Below are positions 42,799 through 53,647 of a stretch of 64,000 nucleotides of DNA, in pieces. The position numbers were made by a program, and so were the translations under genes. The notes below the pieces were generated by a model that was given only the letters and a program-made list of their open reading frames with translations, was not told the origin of the DNA and did no database searches. Origin of the DNA: Bacteroides sp. (GTDB lineage Bacteria; Bacteroidota; Bacteroidia; Bacteroidales; Bacteroidaceae); assembly GCF_030151085.1 (NCBI RefSeq), contig NZ_JASLER010000056.1, positions 248,001 to 312,000 of the forward strand, read 5' to 3'. The stretch's first letter is position 1. Each line of letters starts with the position of its first letter.

Positions 42799-43847
42799 AT
42801 CAGGCTATCCGGCTCCCATACATCCGCCATAAAAATGTACTTGTTTTCGGGCAAAGAAAGAACATAAGTGCTTTGTCCGCCAAATGTCTTTTCAGCTCCC
42901 GGTCCGACAAACGGATGTGGATGCTGTGTCCAAGGTCCCCAAATGGAAGGAGCCGAAAACATACGTGCTTCATTAGGCGCCCAGCCGGTACAGCCGGAGG
43001 TTATCATCCAATATATATTGTTGTGTTTGAAAAGTGCTGGAGCTTCATTATGTCCTCCGGGGAAAATACGAATATACTTTCCAGAGTGAGCTTGATAATC
43101 ATCAGTCAGTTCGGCAATCTGCAAGGTTAGATTTTCTTCAGAAGAATAGATATGATAGGCCTTGCCATCATCGTCAACAAACAGAGTCATGTCACGAGAC
43201 ATCTGGCCATCTTTTAAATCACGTTGCGCAAATAATCCTTCGGCTATAGCTTTCCGCCATTCGGAAGTCCACCACTCTTTGTATTTATCCCAATCCCATT
43301 GCATCTTTCTTTCCTCCTGCGACATATTCAACGGATAAATCCCCGGATTGAGACGCATGGAACGAACAAAACGATAGGGTCCCGTCGGAGTATCACTAAT
43401 TGCAACTCCTGCCCTCGCCGCTTCATATCCTTTACCCTTCAGTTCGAGATGAAACCATAATACAAATTTCCCCGTCTTCTTATTATAGATCACTTTAGGA
43501 CGTTCCATAATACATCCTTTCTCAATTTCACTTCCTGGCTCCTGTGATACAGCCAAAGCTACATTTTCATATTTCCAGTTGCACAAATCTGTAGAAGAAT
43601 AGCAACTCACCCCTACTTCTGTGGCAAAACCTGTTGAAGGACGATGCTCGCCAAACCAATAATACTTGTCCCCATAGGTAAGTATGCCACCACCATGTGC
43701 ATTGATATATTCACCGTTCACATCATTCCACACTCCGGAAGGGACAATCTCTACCTGTTTCTTTTTAAACTTGTCTTGTGCCTGTGCGCTGATTACAAAA
43801 GAACAAAGAAGCCAGACAACTATCATTCTAAAATTAATGTTCATCAT
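42708..43847 (-). CDS. GH43 glycoside hydrolase
   Basis: Exported enzyme of 379 residues with a signal peptide (about 1-23) and one GH43 five-bladed propeller. It starts VPSGVWNDVNGEYINAHGGG, has the middle QMSRDMTLFVDDDGKAYHIYSSE and the Glu of GGHNEAPALFK, the usual acid region. The NAHGGG start is shared with the GH43 part of the GH43-GH35 fusion and, from memory, belongs to subfamily 34, reported as arabinofuranosidase on arabinogalactan. An insertion (about 165-195, Trp- and Lys-rich) is absent from the fusion copy. It follows susD after 97 bases with an attenuator-like hairpin between. Confidence 0.85.
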   Translation of the reverse strand: MMNINFRMIVVWLLCSFVISAQAQDKFKKKQVEIVPSGVWNDVNGEYINAHGGGILTYGDKYYWFGEHRPSTGFATEVGVSCYSSTDLCNWKYENVALAVSQEPGSEIEKGCIMERPKVIYNKKTGKFVLWFHLELKGKGYEAARAGVAISDTPTGPYRFVRSMRLNPGIYPLNMSQEERKMQWDWDKYKEWWTSEWRKAIAEGLFAQRDLKDGQMSRDMTLFVDDDGKAYHIYSSEENLTLQIAELTDDYQAHSGKYIRIFPGGHNEAPALFKHNNIYWMITSGCTGWAPNEARMFSAPSIWGPWTQHPHPFVGPGAEKTFGGQSTYVLSLPENKYIFMADVWEPDSLMYSRYVWLPIDFDKAGMPVIEWKNSWKPPF

Positions 43848-43871
43848 GTTTATATCTTAATTATATATAAA

Positions 43872-43918
43872 AAGGGGATAGGATGTCTTCTCACTGAAAA
43901 GTGTATCCTAGTCCCCTT
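43872..43918 (-). terminator. attenuator-like hairpin between susD and GH43
   Basis: On the minus strand AAGGGGACTAGGAT pairs with ATCCTATCCCCTT (one bulge), with an inner CACT-TTTC-AGTG, followed by TTTTTATATAT. Such hairpins often reduce read-through from susCD into downstream enzyme genes. Confidence 0.7.
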
Positions 43919-43944
43919 AAGTAAATACCTATTGAACGATACTT

Positions 43945-45996
43945 CTATTTCTCAGCAGGTTGATCCGCTACAACAGGCCAGAACGGGTTTTGATAGAGTA
44001 TCGAAGTAGATACATCTGCGCCCGAAGTTGCCGTCAACTGGAACTGTTTCACCATAATAGGATTCAGATAGTGCGCCATCTTCCATGTACAACCGTTATA
44101 ACCGGCTTGTGAACTGGTTCTTTCGAAAGGACGGAGGTATTCGCTCTTATCTTTGGGAGACACATTCGACTTGTCTGAACCATCGGCAACCAATGTTGTC
44201 GTTCCTTTATCATCCAGATACCAGCTTTCCATAGGTGTGTTCCACAAATGCATACCTTCCATGTGGCTGGGTGTAGTGATAAGCTGATCCATTGAACGCC
44301 AGCGGCAAAGGTCCATGTAACGAAGTCCTTCGGCTAGGAACTCACTGCGACGTTCACGACGGATATTATAAAGTGTCTTGTCCGAAAGGATAGTGCCGGC
44401 AGTATAAGCTCCCCAGTCGTTTTCCGCTTCCTTGCTCATATCTGTAGCAGCAATTGTCTTATCGATGTCAGTACTGATACCAGCACGCTGACGAAGGATA
44501 GTCCAATAATCACGGGCAGTACCATCTAATGATCCATTAAGCAGATAGCTCGCTTCCATATAATTCAGCAGAGCTTCGGCAGCACGGAAGCATACGGCTG
44601 CGGTATATCCGCCACCATTAGCATAGTACTTGCGGTTGAACGAACCTCCTTTGCGAAGGGCATAACCGGTAGCATATCCACGTTCACCATCGCCATTGGT
44701 AATAGAAGGATAAGGCTCTTCCATTACCACCTCAGTACCTTCATTATTATCCACTTCAAAAAGAATGTTCTTCTGTCCCGGTTCTTTCAAGAAGATGCTC
44801 AGACGAGGATCACGATTGGCACGCACATCAGCAATGGTCTTGTCACCCATATAGTAGCCATCACCATCGGCATAATTGCCATGAGCATATACCGGAGTAC
44901 CATCTTTCATCAGGAAGTTTTGTACAAATCCACGGGTCAGACCGATACGGTAGTTACCACGACCGGCAGCCGAGTTGATATTATGGGTAGAAAGACCACG
45001 GGCATATTGACGCCACAAAAGTACTTCCGGAACATTTGAGAGATCTTCTTGGGCGAACATATCGAAGTAAGGATTGGCAGCATCCGTAGCAGATTGCTGT
45101 ACTACTCCAGTGTTCACAGTCAAACTTCCCTTGTATTTATCGGCAACGATCTTAGCAGCTTCCGTAGCTTGTTCCAAAAAATATTTCACTTCATTTTCAA
45201 TGCTTCCACTAGGATACTGATAACCGCTGTACAAGGCAGCCCCCGGCCAACCTTCACCGGCAGGTACAAATGCCGTACTTTTAAAGTTTTGCAACCAAGA
45301 GGCTTCAAACAGTGCCACACGTGATTTAATCAACATCGCAGCATCTTTATTGATACGTGTAGTTGCCATATCTACATCGCTCATATAAGCATAAGCTTTG
45401 TCAAGATCCGAAAGAATGAACCGTGCCACTTCATTGCGCGGTGAACGCTTGCTGGCTTCGCGAAGTGCCGCCATATCGTCTGTAAGCGGTTTATCTATGA
45501 TAGGGAAATCTCCGAAAAGCTGAAGCTTCTTGAAGTATTCATAAGCACGAAGGAAGTACATCTCACCTATATAATGCTTGATATTTGCCACACTACCGGA
45601 TATTGTATTTTGTGCTCCACTCATGTCTTCACCGAATTTAGGCAGTGCTTCGGATAAGAAGAAGTTAACACGATAAATGCGTTCGAACTTCCAATTGTCA
45701 CTCTCACTGTGCGCTACTTTCCATCGGTCGGCGGTATAGCGGTCATTGGCATTCACCTCTATCTGGTTGTCGGTTCCTTTATCTTCGCCGAAGATACCGT
45801 ATGTCCATTGTCCGTACGAAGGAAGTATATTAGGATATTCATCATTCAGGTTGGCTTCCAACTGGGCTGCCGTTGAATAATAAGTTTCGGGAGAGATTTT
45901 TGACATAGGCTCTCTATCGAGAAAATCTTCACAAGAAGTAGTTCCAACGGCAATGGTTGCCGCAAGGAAAGCTTTGACTATATATTTCGATTTCAT
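43945..45996 (-). CDS. SusD-family surface glycan-binding lipoprotein
   Basis: Outer-membrane lipoprotein of 683 residues. The lipobox is GTTSC with Cys22, followed by EDFLDREP, the usual SusD start. The N-terminal TPR helices and the RRERRSEFLAEGLRYMDLCRWR motif are family hallmarks. It caps the SusC barrel and captures oligosaccharides. It starts 19 bases after susC and has no promoter of its own. Confidence 0.95.
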   Translation of the reverse strand: MKSKYIVKAFLAATIAVGTTSCEDFLDREPMSKISPETYYSTAAQLEANLNDEYPNILPSYGQWTYGIFGEDKGTDNQIEVNANDRYTADRWKVAHSESDNWKFERIYRVNFFLSEALPKFGEDMSGAQNTISGSVANIKHYIGEMYFLRAYEYFKKLQLFGDFPIIDKPLTDDMAALREASKRSPRNEVARFILSDLDKAYAYMSDVDMATTRINKDAAMLIKSRVALFEASWLQNFKSTAFVPAGEGWPGAALYSGYQYPSGSIENEVKYFLEQATEAAKIVADKYKGSLTVNTGVVQQSATDAANPYFDMFAQEDLSNVPEVLLWRQYARGLSTHNINSAAGRGNYRIGLTRGFVQNFLMKDGTPVYAHGNYADGDGYYMGDKTIADVRANRDPRLSIFLKEPGQKNILFEVDNNEGTEVVMEEPYPSITNGDGERGYATGYALRKGGSFNRKYYANGGGYTAAVCFRAAEALLNYMEASYLLNGSLDGTARDYWTILRQRAGISTDIDKTIAATDMSKEAENDWGAYTAGTILSDKTLYNIRRERRSEFLAEGLRYMDLCRWRSMDQLITTPSHMEGMHLWNTPMESWYLDDKGTTTLVADGSDKSNVSPKDKSEYLRPFERTSSQAGYNGCTWKMAHYLNPIMVKQFQLTATSGADVSTSILYQNPFWPVVADQPAEK

Positions 45997-46015
45997 GATT
46001 ATTCTTTTTAAGGGT

Positions 46016-49000
46016 TTAAAGTGAAACGCTGAGTCCTACAGACCAAGTTTTTGAAAGCGGGTAAGAGTTACCGCCACTCTTGATAGGTGCAGAACCATTA
46101 GTATCGGTGTTACCTCCATTGATGGTTTCAGGATCAAACAACTTGGATAGTTTCGTACCTGTCCACAAGTTCTCGCCGGATACGAAGATACGGCAATTGT
46201 TGATACCGATCTTACGAGTAAGCGCATTGGGAAGAGTATAACCAAGTTGGAAGTTCTTCAAACGGATATAGCTGGCATCCTGCAAATAACGGGTCTGTGT
46301 TTCCTGATTCTGTGTGCTATCAAAACGCGGACGTGCATAATAAGCATTTGTATTAGCAGCTATCTCGTGACCGGAAAGTCCGATAGGTTCGCTACGGAAG
46401 TAGTCTTCGTGCTCTTTCAAGCCCATTGACCACCACATGCCCCACTGACCTACTCCCCAAAACATGTTGGAGCCTTGCCAGTAGTCACGTTTCATTACTC
46501 CTTGGAAGAAGAGACGTACGTCGAAACCTTTATAATTCGCATTCAAGTCTAGTCCGAATTGGAAGCGAGGGGTGTTGTTACCAATTACCTTCAAGTCACC
46601 ATGATCTTCCAAAGTCTGTGCACCTTTCGTAATACCCGGTTTGCCATCAAGGTCGGCATACATAATGTCACCCGCTGCCCATGTATTTCCAAGAGCGTCC
46701 TGACCTCCGACATTAGTAAGATGCGCTTGCATTTCAGCATCCGTCTTGGCGATGCCTACAGTTTCAAATCCCCATATCTCACCGATTTCGCGACCGGCAA
46801 TGTAGGTACTGATAGAATTTGTCGGATTACCGGGATAGCTGTCAATGTATGTACGGGCATCTGCCAGATTAAACTTCACTCCATAACCAAAGCCCGATCT
46901 TGTTTGATCTTGCCAACCGAGGGTGAGTTCCCAACCTTTGGTCTTTAAGTCACAGTTGTTTGTTTTAGGAGAAGCAATACCCAAAGTAGCGGGAAGTTCT
47001 ACAGAAGGTCCGACCATATTATCGGTATAACGTACATAGGCATCGAATGAAGCCGTCAAACGGTTATTAAAGAAACCCAGATCGACACCGATGTTCCAGG
47101 TACGTACTTTCTCCCAAGTCAGAGCAGTACTGATAAGGCCACCTACATAAGCAGTATTCGGTTTAAGACCATTTTGTAACCATTTACCATTGGCTTGTCC
47201 CAATGTCATGGAGCGATAGGTGGGATACCACTCGTTGGTATTCATATTTCCCAATTCACCATAAGAAGCACGGAGTTTAAATTGGTTGCAAACATCAGCG
47301 AAGTCTTCCCAGAAGTTTTCTTGTGCTACGTTCCAGCCTAAAGAGAACGAAGGAGAAAGTTGCCAGCGATTGCCACGACGGAAACGGGATGCACCGTCGT
47401 AACGAAGATTGAATTCGGCCAGATAACGACCCAAGTAGTCGTAATTGGCACGACCGAAGAAACCGACAGTTGCCCATTCGTTGCGATACCCACCTACTTC
47501 AGGAACTTTGTCTTTACCTGCTCCGTCAATGTTGGAAATCAAGTCCAGTTCCGGCAAATCTTCTACCTGCAAGCCGTAGCCTTTGGCACTGAAGAACTTC
47601 TGACGCATTTCTTCGGTTTGGAAACCTGCCATTACCTTAATATTATGAGCATCGTTGATGGAGAATCCATAGGTTGAATAGATATTCCAGTTCATATAGT
47701 TCTCTTTCTTGAAGTCCTGATAGAGACTGGTATCCCCATTCGTATCTACAATATTACCATTCACATCATGATTGTAGTAAGGAAGAGATACTTCACGGGT
47801 ATCTATAGTATTGGTACTATAGTTGAACTCAACATTGGTAATCCAGTTTTTAATTGGCTCGAATACAAGGCTTGCCTGCTGGTAGGTCTTGTCGGTTTGT
47901 ACACCACGATCACCGCCCAAAGCAAGAGACATAGCCGGACCACCGCCGTTACTGTTATGATAATATCCATTTTCGTCGTAAACCGGGAGGTTGGGCCACG
48001 TCTGACGTCCGATACTCTCGTACAGTCCGCCACCGAAAGCAGTGGGGCGTGACAAATCCTGGCGTACATAACGCAAGCTGTAGTTGAAGCGTAACCACTT
48101 AGTCAGTTCAGCACCAAACTTTGCCGTAGCATTGAAGCGTGATAGTTCATCGGAACCGTGGCGCAACAATCCGTTCTGATCCAAATAACCCAATGAAGCA
48201 TAATAATTGTACTTATCTCCCCCCCCACTCATACTGAGATTATGTTCCTGTGAAAAACTGCTATCCTTGTAGAATTCTGAGAACCAATCGGTATTGGCAT
48301 AAGCCTCGGTATAAGGGTCGCCGGCTGGCTTACCCCATACATTGCCGTCGGTAGGCAAACCACCTGTGTTGGTACCACCGGCTGCCTGGAAGTCAAGCAT
48401 CTTCTGCATCACGGCATCAGAGAATTGTTGCCCCTGATTACCATTACGAGCAGCTTCGTTGAAGTAATTGGCAAAAGTATAAGAGTCCATTGATTGCGGC
48501 AGATTCACCGGACTGTTGAAACGGAAGCTATTGTTATAATTGATAGTTGCCTTGCCTGAGCGACCTTTCTTTGTAGTTACCAGAATAACACCGAATGGCG
48601 CACGCGAACCATAAATAGAAGATGCAGCAGCATCTTTCAGTACGGAGATGTTTTCGATATCCTGCGGGTTCACCGTATTAATATCACCCTCCATACCGTC
48701 AATCAAAATCAGCGGACTGCCGCTCGAACCATCACCGATGGTACCATTACCACGAATATTAATGGACATGTTCTTGTCCAATTCACCGGTATTGGTTGTG
48801 ATTTGCAAACCCGGAACCAAACCTTGCAAGGCTTGTGTAGCGTTTGCTACCGGACGTGACTCAATTTCTTTAGCGGTAGCTATACCTACGGAACCTGTCA
48901 GGTTCACTTTCTTCTGTGTACCAAAACCTACTACTACCACTTCGTCCAGCATCTCCGTATCTTCTTTCAAAGCAATACTAAGAGATGTTTTTCCGGCAAC

Positions 49001-49291
49001 AGGCACATCTTGTGTTTTGTAACCGATAAAACTGACCGTTAAGGTTGCATTTGCGGGAACGGTTAATGAGAAGTTACCGTCCATGTCGGTAATGGTTCCA
49101 TTGGTAGCCTTGCCTTTCTCCACGATACTGGCACCAATCACCGGTCCCATTGCATCGTTAACTACACCTTTTACCTGGATTGTCGAACTTTGAGCATTCA
49201 AGAATTGAACATTCAACAGAAGAATCAAACAAACTGCCAAAGCGCTATACGTTTTCAGTCCGAGTTCTTCAACGAATCTCTGTCTTTTCAT
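46016..49291 (-). CDS. SusC-family TonB-dependent oligosaccharide transporter
   Basis: Outer-membrane importer of 1091 residues. A signal peptide (about 1-33) is followed by a carboxypeptidase-regulatory-like domain (about 38-115), the TonB-box region DEVVVVGFGTQKKVNLTGSV, a plug domain (about 125-240) and a 22-strand barrel ending in WSVGLSVSL. The plug LIDGMEGD and SVLKDAAASSIYGSRA segments are typical. It moves oligosaccharides bound by SusD into the periplasm with energy from TonB. Confidence 0.96.
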   Translation of the reverse strand: MKRQRFVEELGLKTYSALAVCLILLLNVQFLNAQSSTIQVKGVVNDAMGPVIGASIVEKGKATNGTITDMDGNFSLTVPANATLTVSFIGYKTQDVPVAGKTSLSIALKEDTEMLDEVVVVGFGTQKKVNLTGSVGIATAKEIESRPVANATQALQGLVPGLQITTNTGELDKNMSINIRGNGTIGDGSSGSPLILIDGMEGDINTVNPQDIENISVLKDAAASSIYGSRAPFGVILVTTKKGRSGKATINYNNSFRFNSPVNLPQSMDSYTFANYFNEAARNGNQGQQFSDAVMQKMLDFQAAGGTNTGGLPTDGNVWGKPAGDPYTEAYANTDWFSEFYKDSSFSQEHNLSMSGGGDKYNYYASLGYLDQNGLLRHGSDELSRFNATAKFGAELTKWLRFNYSLRYVRQDLSRPTAFGGGLYESIGRQTWPNLPVYDENGYYHNSNGGGPAMSLALGGDRGVQTDKTYQQASLVFEPIKNWITNVEFNYSTNTIDTREVSLPYYNHDVNGNIVDTNGDTSLYQDFKKENYMNWNIYSTYGFSINDAHNIKVMAGFQTEEMRQKFFSAKGYGLQVEDLPELDLISNIDGAGKDKVPEVGGYRNEWATVGFFGRANYDYLGRYLAEFNLRYDGASRFRRGNRWQLSPSFSLGWNVAQENFWEDFADVCNQFKLRASYGELGNMNTNEWYPTYRSMTLGQANGKWLQNGLKPNTAYVGGLISTALTWEKVRTWNIGVDLGFFNNRLTASFDAYVRYTDNMVGPSVELPATLGIASPKTNNCDLKTKGWELTLGWQDQTRSGFGYGVKFNLADARTYIDSYPGNPTNSISTYIAGREIGEIWGFETVGIAKTDAEMQAHLTNVGGQDALGNTWAAGDIMYADLDGKPGITKGAQTLEDHGDLKVIGNNTPRFQFGLDLNANYKGFDVRLFFQGVMKRDYWQGSNMFWGVGQWGMWWSMGLKEHEDYFRSEPIGLSGHEIAANTNAYYARPRFDSTQNQETQTRYLQDASYIRLKNFQLGYTLPNALTRKIGINNCRIFVSGENLWTGTKLSKLFDPETINGGNTDTNGSAPIKSGGNSYPLSKTWSVGLSVSL

Positions 49292-49333
49292 TGTACAAAC
49301 ATCATTTAAGATTAAACATTAGTATATTATAAG

Positions 49334-49429
49334 TTCACGTTATATCGTGTCGTGAATACCAATGCAAATATAAGAGTACAACCAATAAACATGACTCCAA
49401 TAATAGTTCCGCTTGGTCGAATTATAGTT
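49334..49429 (-). promoter_or_regulatory. susC promoter and candidate regulator site
   Basis: On the minus strand the -7 is TATATTTG (49365-49372), an exact TAnnTTTG match with a start near 49358. Upstream, AACTATAA (49422-49429) and AACTATTA (49401-49408) are direct repeats 21 bases apart, two helical turns, a good layout for the AraC-type domain of the hybrid regulator. In the leader TTCACG and CGTGAA (49334-49339, 49351-49356) form a small hairpin. The regulator link is inference. Confidence 0.5.
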
Positions 49430-49493
49430 TTCAGACATGTTTGATGCATAATTCTACCTCAAGGATAGGGATATTTGATTCGTGTCTTGAGTT

Positions 49494-52400
49494 TTATTGT
49501 GCAAACCGTTCTACATACTCAGTAGGTAACATACCAAACTCCTTCTTGAAACAGGAGCTGAAGTATTTCGGATCATTGAACCCAACGGCATAAGCCAAAT
49601 CGGAAATACGAACGGAACTGCCTTTCTCTTCCATGATGCGGCAGGCAGCTTTCAAACGGATATTTCGGATAAAAGCTGAAGTATTCAGCCCGGTAAGAGA
49701 TTTGAGTTTTTTATAAAGAGTAGACTTGCTGGTACCCATCTCATCTACAAACTGAGGTTGGTCGAATTCACTGTCTTCCAAGTGACGGTTCACACAATCA
49801 ATGGCACGCTGCATGAAGTCTTCGTCAAGACTCGTAAAGTTCATGTCTTTCACTTCAAAAACCAGTTGGTTCTTGAAATCGTGCGCTGTACGTTCTTTGG
49901 TCTTCAGCAGATTGCGGATACGGGCATGAAGCACAGCCAAGTTGAAAGGTTTGCTGATAAAAGCATCAGCTCCCACTTCATAAGCCTCAGCACGATCTTC
50001 TTCCTTGTTCTTGGCAGTGAGGAGAATAACAGGAATATGGCTGATTTCGAGTTTGGTCTTTACATACTTGCACAAGTCGATGCCATCCATTACGGGCATC
50101 ATAACGTCAGTCACTATCAAGTCAATATCCTCATTATCGACTATCGTAACAGCTTCTTGTCCGTTCTCGGCAGTAAATACATTATAATCGCGTTGAAGCA
50201 AGCGCATCATTAATTGAAGCAATTCTTCGTTATCTTCTACTACCAGAAGGGTATGCTGCTTAGCTTCCTCCATAGATTGATTACTGATATAATCTGTAGT
50301 TGAGTTGCCGTCGTATGTAATAGTTTTCTGCACCGGCAATACAGCCTCTTCATCAATCTGTTCTCCGGTAAAGTAGGAACGGTCGATAGGCAAGGTTATG
50401 ATGAACTCGGCACCTTGGTCTACATCACTCTCTACACAGATATTTCCACCGTGCAACTCTACCAAATCCTTGGTCAACGAAAGACCGATACCCGTCCCTA
50501 TAGTATTGAACTTGCGGTAATCACCTTCATAGAATCGTTTGAAGAGAGTTTTCTGCTTTTCTTTGGAGATGCCGCAACCGTTATCCTTTACACGCAAGCG
50601 GATGAAGTCTTTATCTTCGGCATACGAAAGCGTTACTTGTATGTAGCCACCTTCCTTGTTATACTTCGCCGCATTGGACAGAAGATTATATAATATCTTA
50701 TCAAGCTTGTCAGTATCAAAGTAACCAGCAATGGACTCCGGGTCACAAAGCACAGAGAAGTGAATCTTACGTTTCTTGATGAGCGGTTGGAAGGATTCAG
50801 CTTCATTCTTCACAAAAGCAGCCACATCACCGGGCGAGACACGTAGTTTCAGATTGCCCGTCTCTGCTTTGCGGAATTCCAGTATCTGCTGCAACAAACG
50901 GATGAGACGGCGGATATTGTTAGTCATCACCGTATAAAGGTCATCGTAACCGGGAACTTGCATTTTCAGTTCGTCCACCGTAGCCGAAATGATGGTGAGC
51001 GGTGTCAGTAATTCATGGGTAATGTTAGTAAAGAACTGCAATTTGGCATGGTTCAGTTCTTCGGCTTTCGACTTTTCTATCTCGCGCAGGCGCAGGGCGT
51101 TGCGCAATACCATACGGTTGCGGGCTGTGCGATAAATGAAATACAATAACGTGGCAAGAATCAGGGTGTAGATAGCGTACGCCCACCATGTAGCCCAGAA
51201 AGGAGGCAAAACGACTACAGTCAGTTCACGTATCTCACTGCTCCATATACCATTCTCATTGGTAGCCTTAAGGCGGAATTTGTATGTGCCACTCTTCAAA
51301 TTATTGTAGTATGCAAATCGTCGTCCGGCATCGGTGTATTGCCAATCGTCATCAAAGCCCACCAACTGATAAGCATATCGGTTCAACTCCGGATTCTTAA
51401 AAGATAACGCAGCAAACTCGATACTGAAATTATTGTAGGAATAAGGTAGTTCGATTCTTTCGGTAAACGAAGGCATCACAGTAGAAATCTCAGTTTTAAT
51501 TTCGGGATCAAGTGAAGCAAAAGAACGATTGAATATCTTTATATCTGTAATCAGAAAAGGTACTTTCTTGTTGGTGTTCGTCAGAGAAGCCGGGAAGAAA
51601 CTATTATATCCCTTATTTCCTCCAAAGAAAAGTTCATCGCCCCGGCTGCACGAAGATAGTGCTAAAAGAAAGTTGTCAAGCAGTCCGTCCGCTGTAGTAA
51701 ATACACGGACTGTAGTTAAGGATTCATCTACCGGAACATTTAACTGTATCAAACCAACGTTCGTTCCCATCCATAATTTTCCCTGTTTATCTTCTTCGAT
51801 AGAGCCTATCAAGTCACCGGGAATGTTGTAAGAATGGTTCTTTTCTACAAAAGAGTCTTGCTTGCGGTCATAAAGATACAGCCCTCCCCCTTCCGTTCCT
51901 GCCCACAGCCTGCCGGACTTATCAACATGCATACATAAGACGGAGTTTACTGCCAGTTGCTTGTTATTCAGGCTGTAATTATTATATTTCAGTGTTTCGG
52001 TTTGGGCTACATTACCTCGAATATGTATAATACCACAGTTGGCTGTAGCAAGCCAAATGCTGCCATCAATATCCTCCAGGATATCTTTCACATGATACCA
52101 GTCGGCAACGCCACCATTCTCAAAAGACAGTACACTGAATTTATGATAACCACCACCTGCCAGACTTACTCCCATTCCTCCGCGACATCCTACCCAACAA
52201 TTCTTCCGGCTATCTTCACACAATGCCGACACACAGACAGAATATAAATAAGGAGTGTCAGCATCCGTCAGTAATTTTACCTTCTCTCCCTTGCGATAGA
52301 TGAGGATACCACCATCGTAAGTACCAAACCAAAGTTCTCCATTAGCACGCTGAATAACCATATTGACGGTAGGAACGCTCTTCACTTCAGAAAATTCGGG

Positions 52401-53624
52401 AATACGGGTATAAAAGGTTAGCTCACCGGTCTTAGAGTCTTTACGAGCCACACCATAGCTGCCCGTTCCGAGCCAAAGGTCATTATCCGAATCAGCAAAG
52501 ACGGCACGCACGGCAGTAGTGGGCACATCATCTTCTTTTACATTCAGTAAATGACTGGTAAAGGGCGGTTGCTCCGTATCTACCATCAGAGCGCCTCCAC
52601 CAATAGAACCTAACCAAATATTATTAAAGCGGTCGCGCAACAATGAATTTATCTCGTCGTACGGTAGGTAGTAGGACGAACGTCTCGACTTATAATTAAC
52701 AAACCTTCCCGGCTTATCATGCTCCATGATACTTAATCCCGAACGGGTACCAACCCACAAAGTATGGGTATTCAAATCTTCTACAATATCATAAACTATA
52801 TTATCCGAAAGAGTAGAGTCATCTCCGGACTTATGGGCATAGCGGGTATAAGAAACTTTCAGCAAATCTTTAGGATGATTCAGCAGGAACAGACCACAGT
52901 CCCAGCCTCCAACCCAAATGCGTTCGTCGGCATCCTGATAAATGACATGTGCCGAATTGCGTTCGTTTATCCTGGGATAAGCATAAAACTTATTTTCCTT
53001 AGGAGAGTAACGGTAAAGTCCGCTAGACCAAGTGCCGATCCACAAGTCTCCTTCGGAGTCTTCGAATAAAGATTTAATGGCTGCCTGCGCCAATTCACCA
53101 TTATCCTGTAGATTGTCATATACAATAAAAGAGTCATTGGTAGGGGAATATCTACATAATCCATAATCGGTACCCACCCACACCATATTGTCTTTTGTAA
53201 CAAGTAAACAAGAAACAGTATTATTAGGAATAATGGGCAAACTATAGGGATGCATTTCGCCCGTCTTTTTATTGAGCCTATTCAAGCCCTCTTGTGTGCC
53301 GATCCATAAATTACCATCATAATCATCGGCCAAGCAGTAAATATTATTATTCGTAAGCAATCCTGGAGTATCCAGATTGGATTTATATACAGTAACCTGA
53401 TAACCGTCATACTTAGCAAGTCCATAGCGGGTAGCTAGCCAGATAAATCCTTCCTTATCCTGATAGATCTTCTGGACTTCATCAGTGGGGAGTCCATTGA
53501 AAGTGGTTATTTGCTTGAAGTTCAGATGTGAAATGATGTCTGTATTTGTCGCTTTTGCTGCTATAGAGAAAAATACACACCAAACAATATATATATAAAA
53601 AAGGAAACTCTCTATTCTCTTCAT
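49494..53624 (-). CDS. hybrid two-component system regulator (HTCS)
   Basis: One-protein sensor and activator of 1376 residues. A signal/membrane segment (about 1-24) leads to periplasmic Reg_prop propeller repeats (about 35-690, units like GLWIGT, ENLWLGS) and a Y_Y_Y domain (about 700-770). A membrane helix (about 783-805) precedes HisKA with FFTNITHELLTPLT (phospho-His), HATPase with DNGCGISKE and GTGIGLSLTK, a receiver with LIVTDVMMPVMDG, and a C-terminal AraC-type HTH with VGFNDPKYFSSCFKKEFG. It would bind a released oligosaccharide and activate susCD next door. The ATG at 53624 is chosen; an upstream frame overlaps the preceding gene. Confidence 0.94.
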   Translation of the reverse strand: MKRIESFLFYIYIVWCVFFSIAAKATNTDIISHLNFKQITTFNGLPTDEVQKIYQDKEGFIWLATRYGLAKYDGYQVTVYKSNLDTPGLLTNNNIYCLADDYDGNLWIGTQEGLNRLNKKTGEMHPYSLPIIPNNTVSCLLVTKDNMVWVGTDYGLCRYSPTNDSFIVYDNLQDNGELAQAAIKSLFEDSEGDLWIGTWSSGLYRYSPKENKFYAYPRINERNSAHVIYQDADERIWVGGWDCGLFLLNHPKDLLKVSYTRYAHKSGDDSTLSDNIVYDIVEDLNTHTLWVGTRSGLSIMEHDKPGRFVNYKSRRSSYYLPYDEINSLLRDRFNNIWLGSIGGGALMVDTEQPPFTSHLLNVKEDDVPTTAVRAVFADSDNDLWLGTGSYGVARKDSKTGELTFYTRIPEFSEVKSVPTVNMVIQRANGELWFGTYDGGILIYRKGEKVKLLTDADTPYLYSVCVSALCEDSRKNCWVGCRGGMGVSLAGGGYHKFSVLSFENGGVADWYHVKDILEDIDGSIWLATANCGIIHIRGNVAQTETLKYNNYSLNNKQLAVNSVLCMHVDKSGRLWAGTEGGGLYLYDRKQDSFVEKNHSYNIPGDLIGSIEEDKQGKLWMGTNVGLIQLNVPVDESLTTVRVFTTADGLLDNFLLALSSCSRGDELFFGGNKGYNSFFPASLTNTNKKVPFLITDIKIFNRSFASLDPEIKTEISTVMPSFTERIELPYSYNNFSIEFAALSFKNPELNRYAYQLVGFDDDWQYTDAGRRFAYYNNLKSGTYKFRLKATNENGIWSSEIRELTVVVLPPFWATWWAYAIYTLILATLLYFIYRTARNRMVLRNALRLREIEKSKAEELNHAKLQFFTNITHELLTPLTIISATVDELKMQVPGYDDLYTVMTNNIRRLIRLLQQILEFRKAETGNLKLRVSPGDVAAFVKNEAESFQPLIKKRKIHFSVLCDPESIAGYFDTDKLDKILYNLLSNAAKYNKEGGYIQVTLSYAEDKDFIRLRVKDNGCGISKEKQKTLFKRFYEGDYRKFNTIGTGIGLSLTKDLVELHGGNICVESDVDQGAEFIITLPIDRSYFTGEQIDEEAVLPVQKTITYDGNSTTDYISNQSMEEAKQHTLLVVEDNEELLQLMMRLLQRDYNVFTAENGQEAVTIVDNEDIDLIVTDVMMPVMDGIDLCKYVKTKLEISHIPVILLTAKNKEEDRAEAYEVGADAFISKPFNLAVLHARIRNLLKTKERTAHDFKNQLVFEVKDMNFTSLDEDFMQRAIDCVNRHLEDSEFDQPQFVDEMGTSKSTLYKKLKSLTGLNTSAFIRNIRLKAACRIMEEKGSSVRISDLAYAVGFNDPKYFSSCFKKEFGMLPTEYVERFAQ

Positions 53625-53647
53625 ATCATTAGACTTTTGGATGAAGA

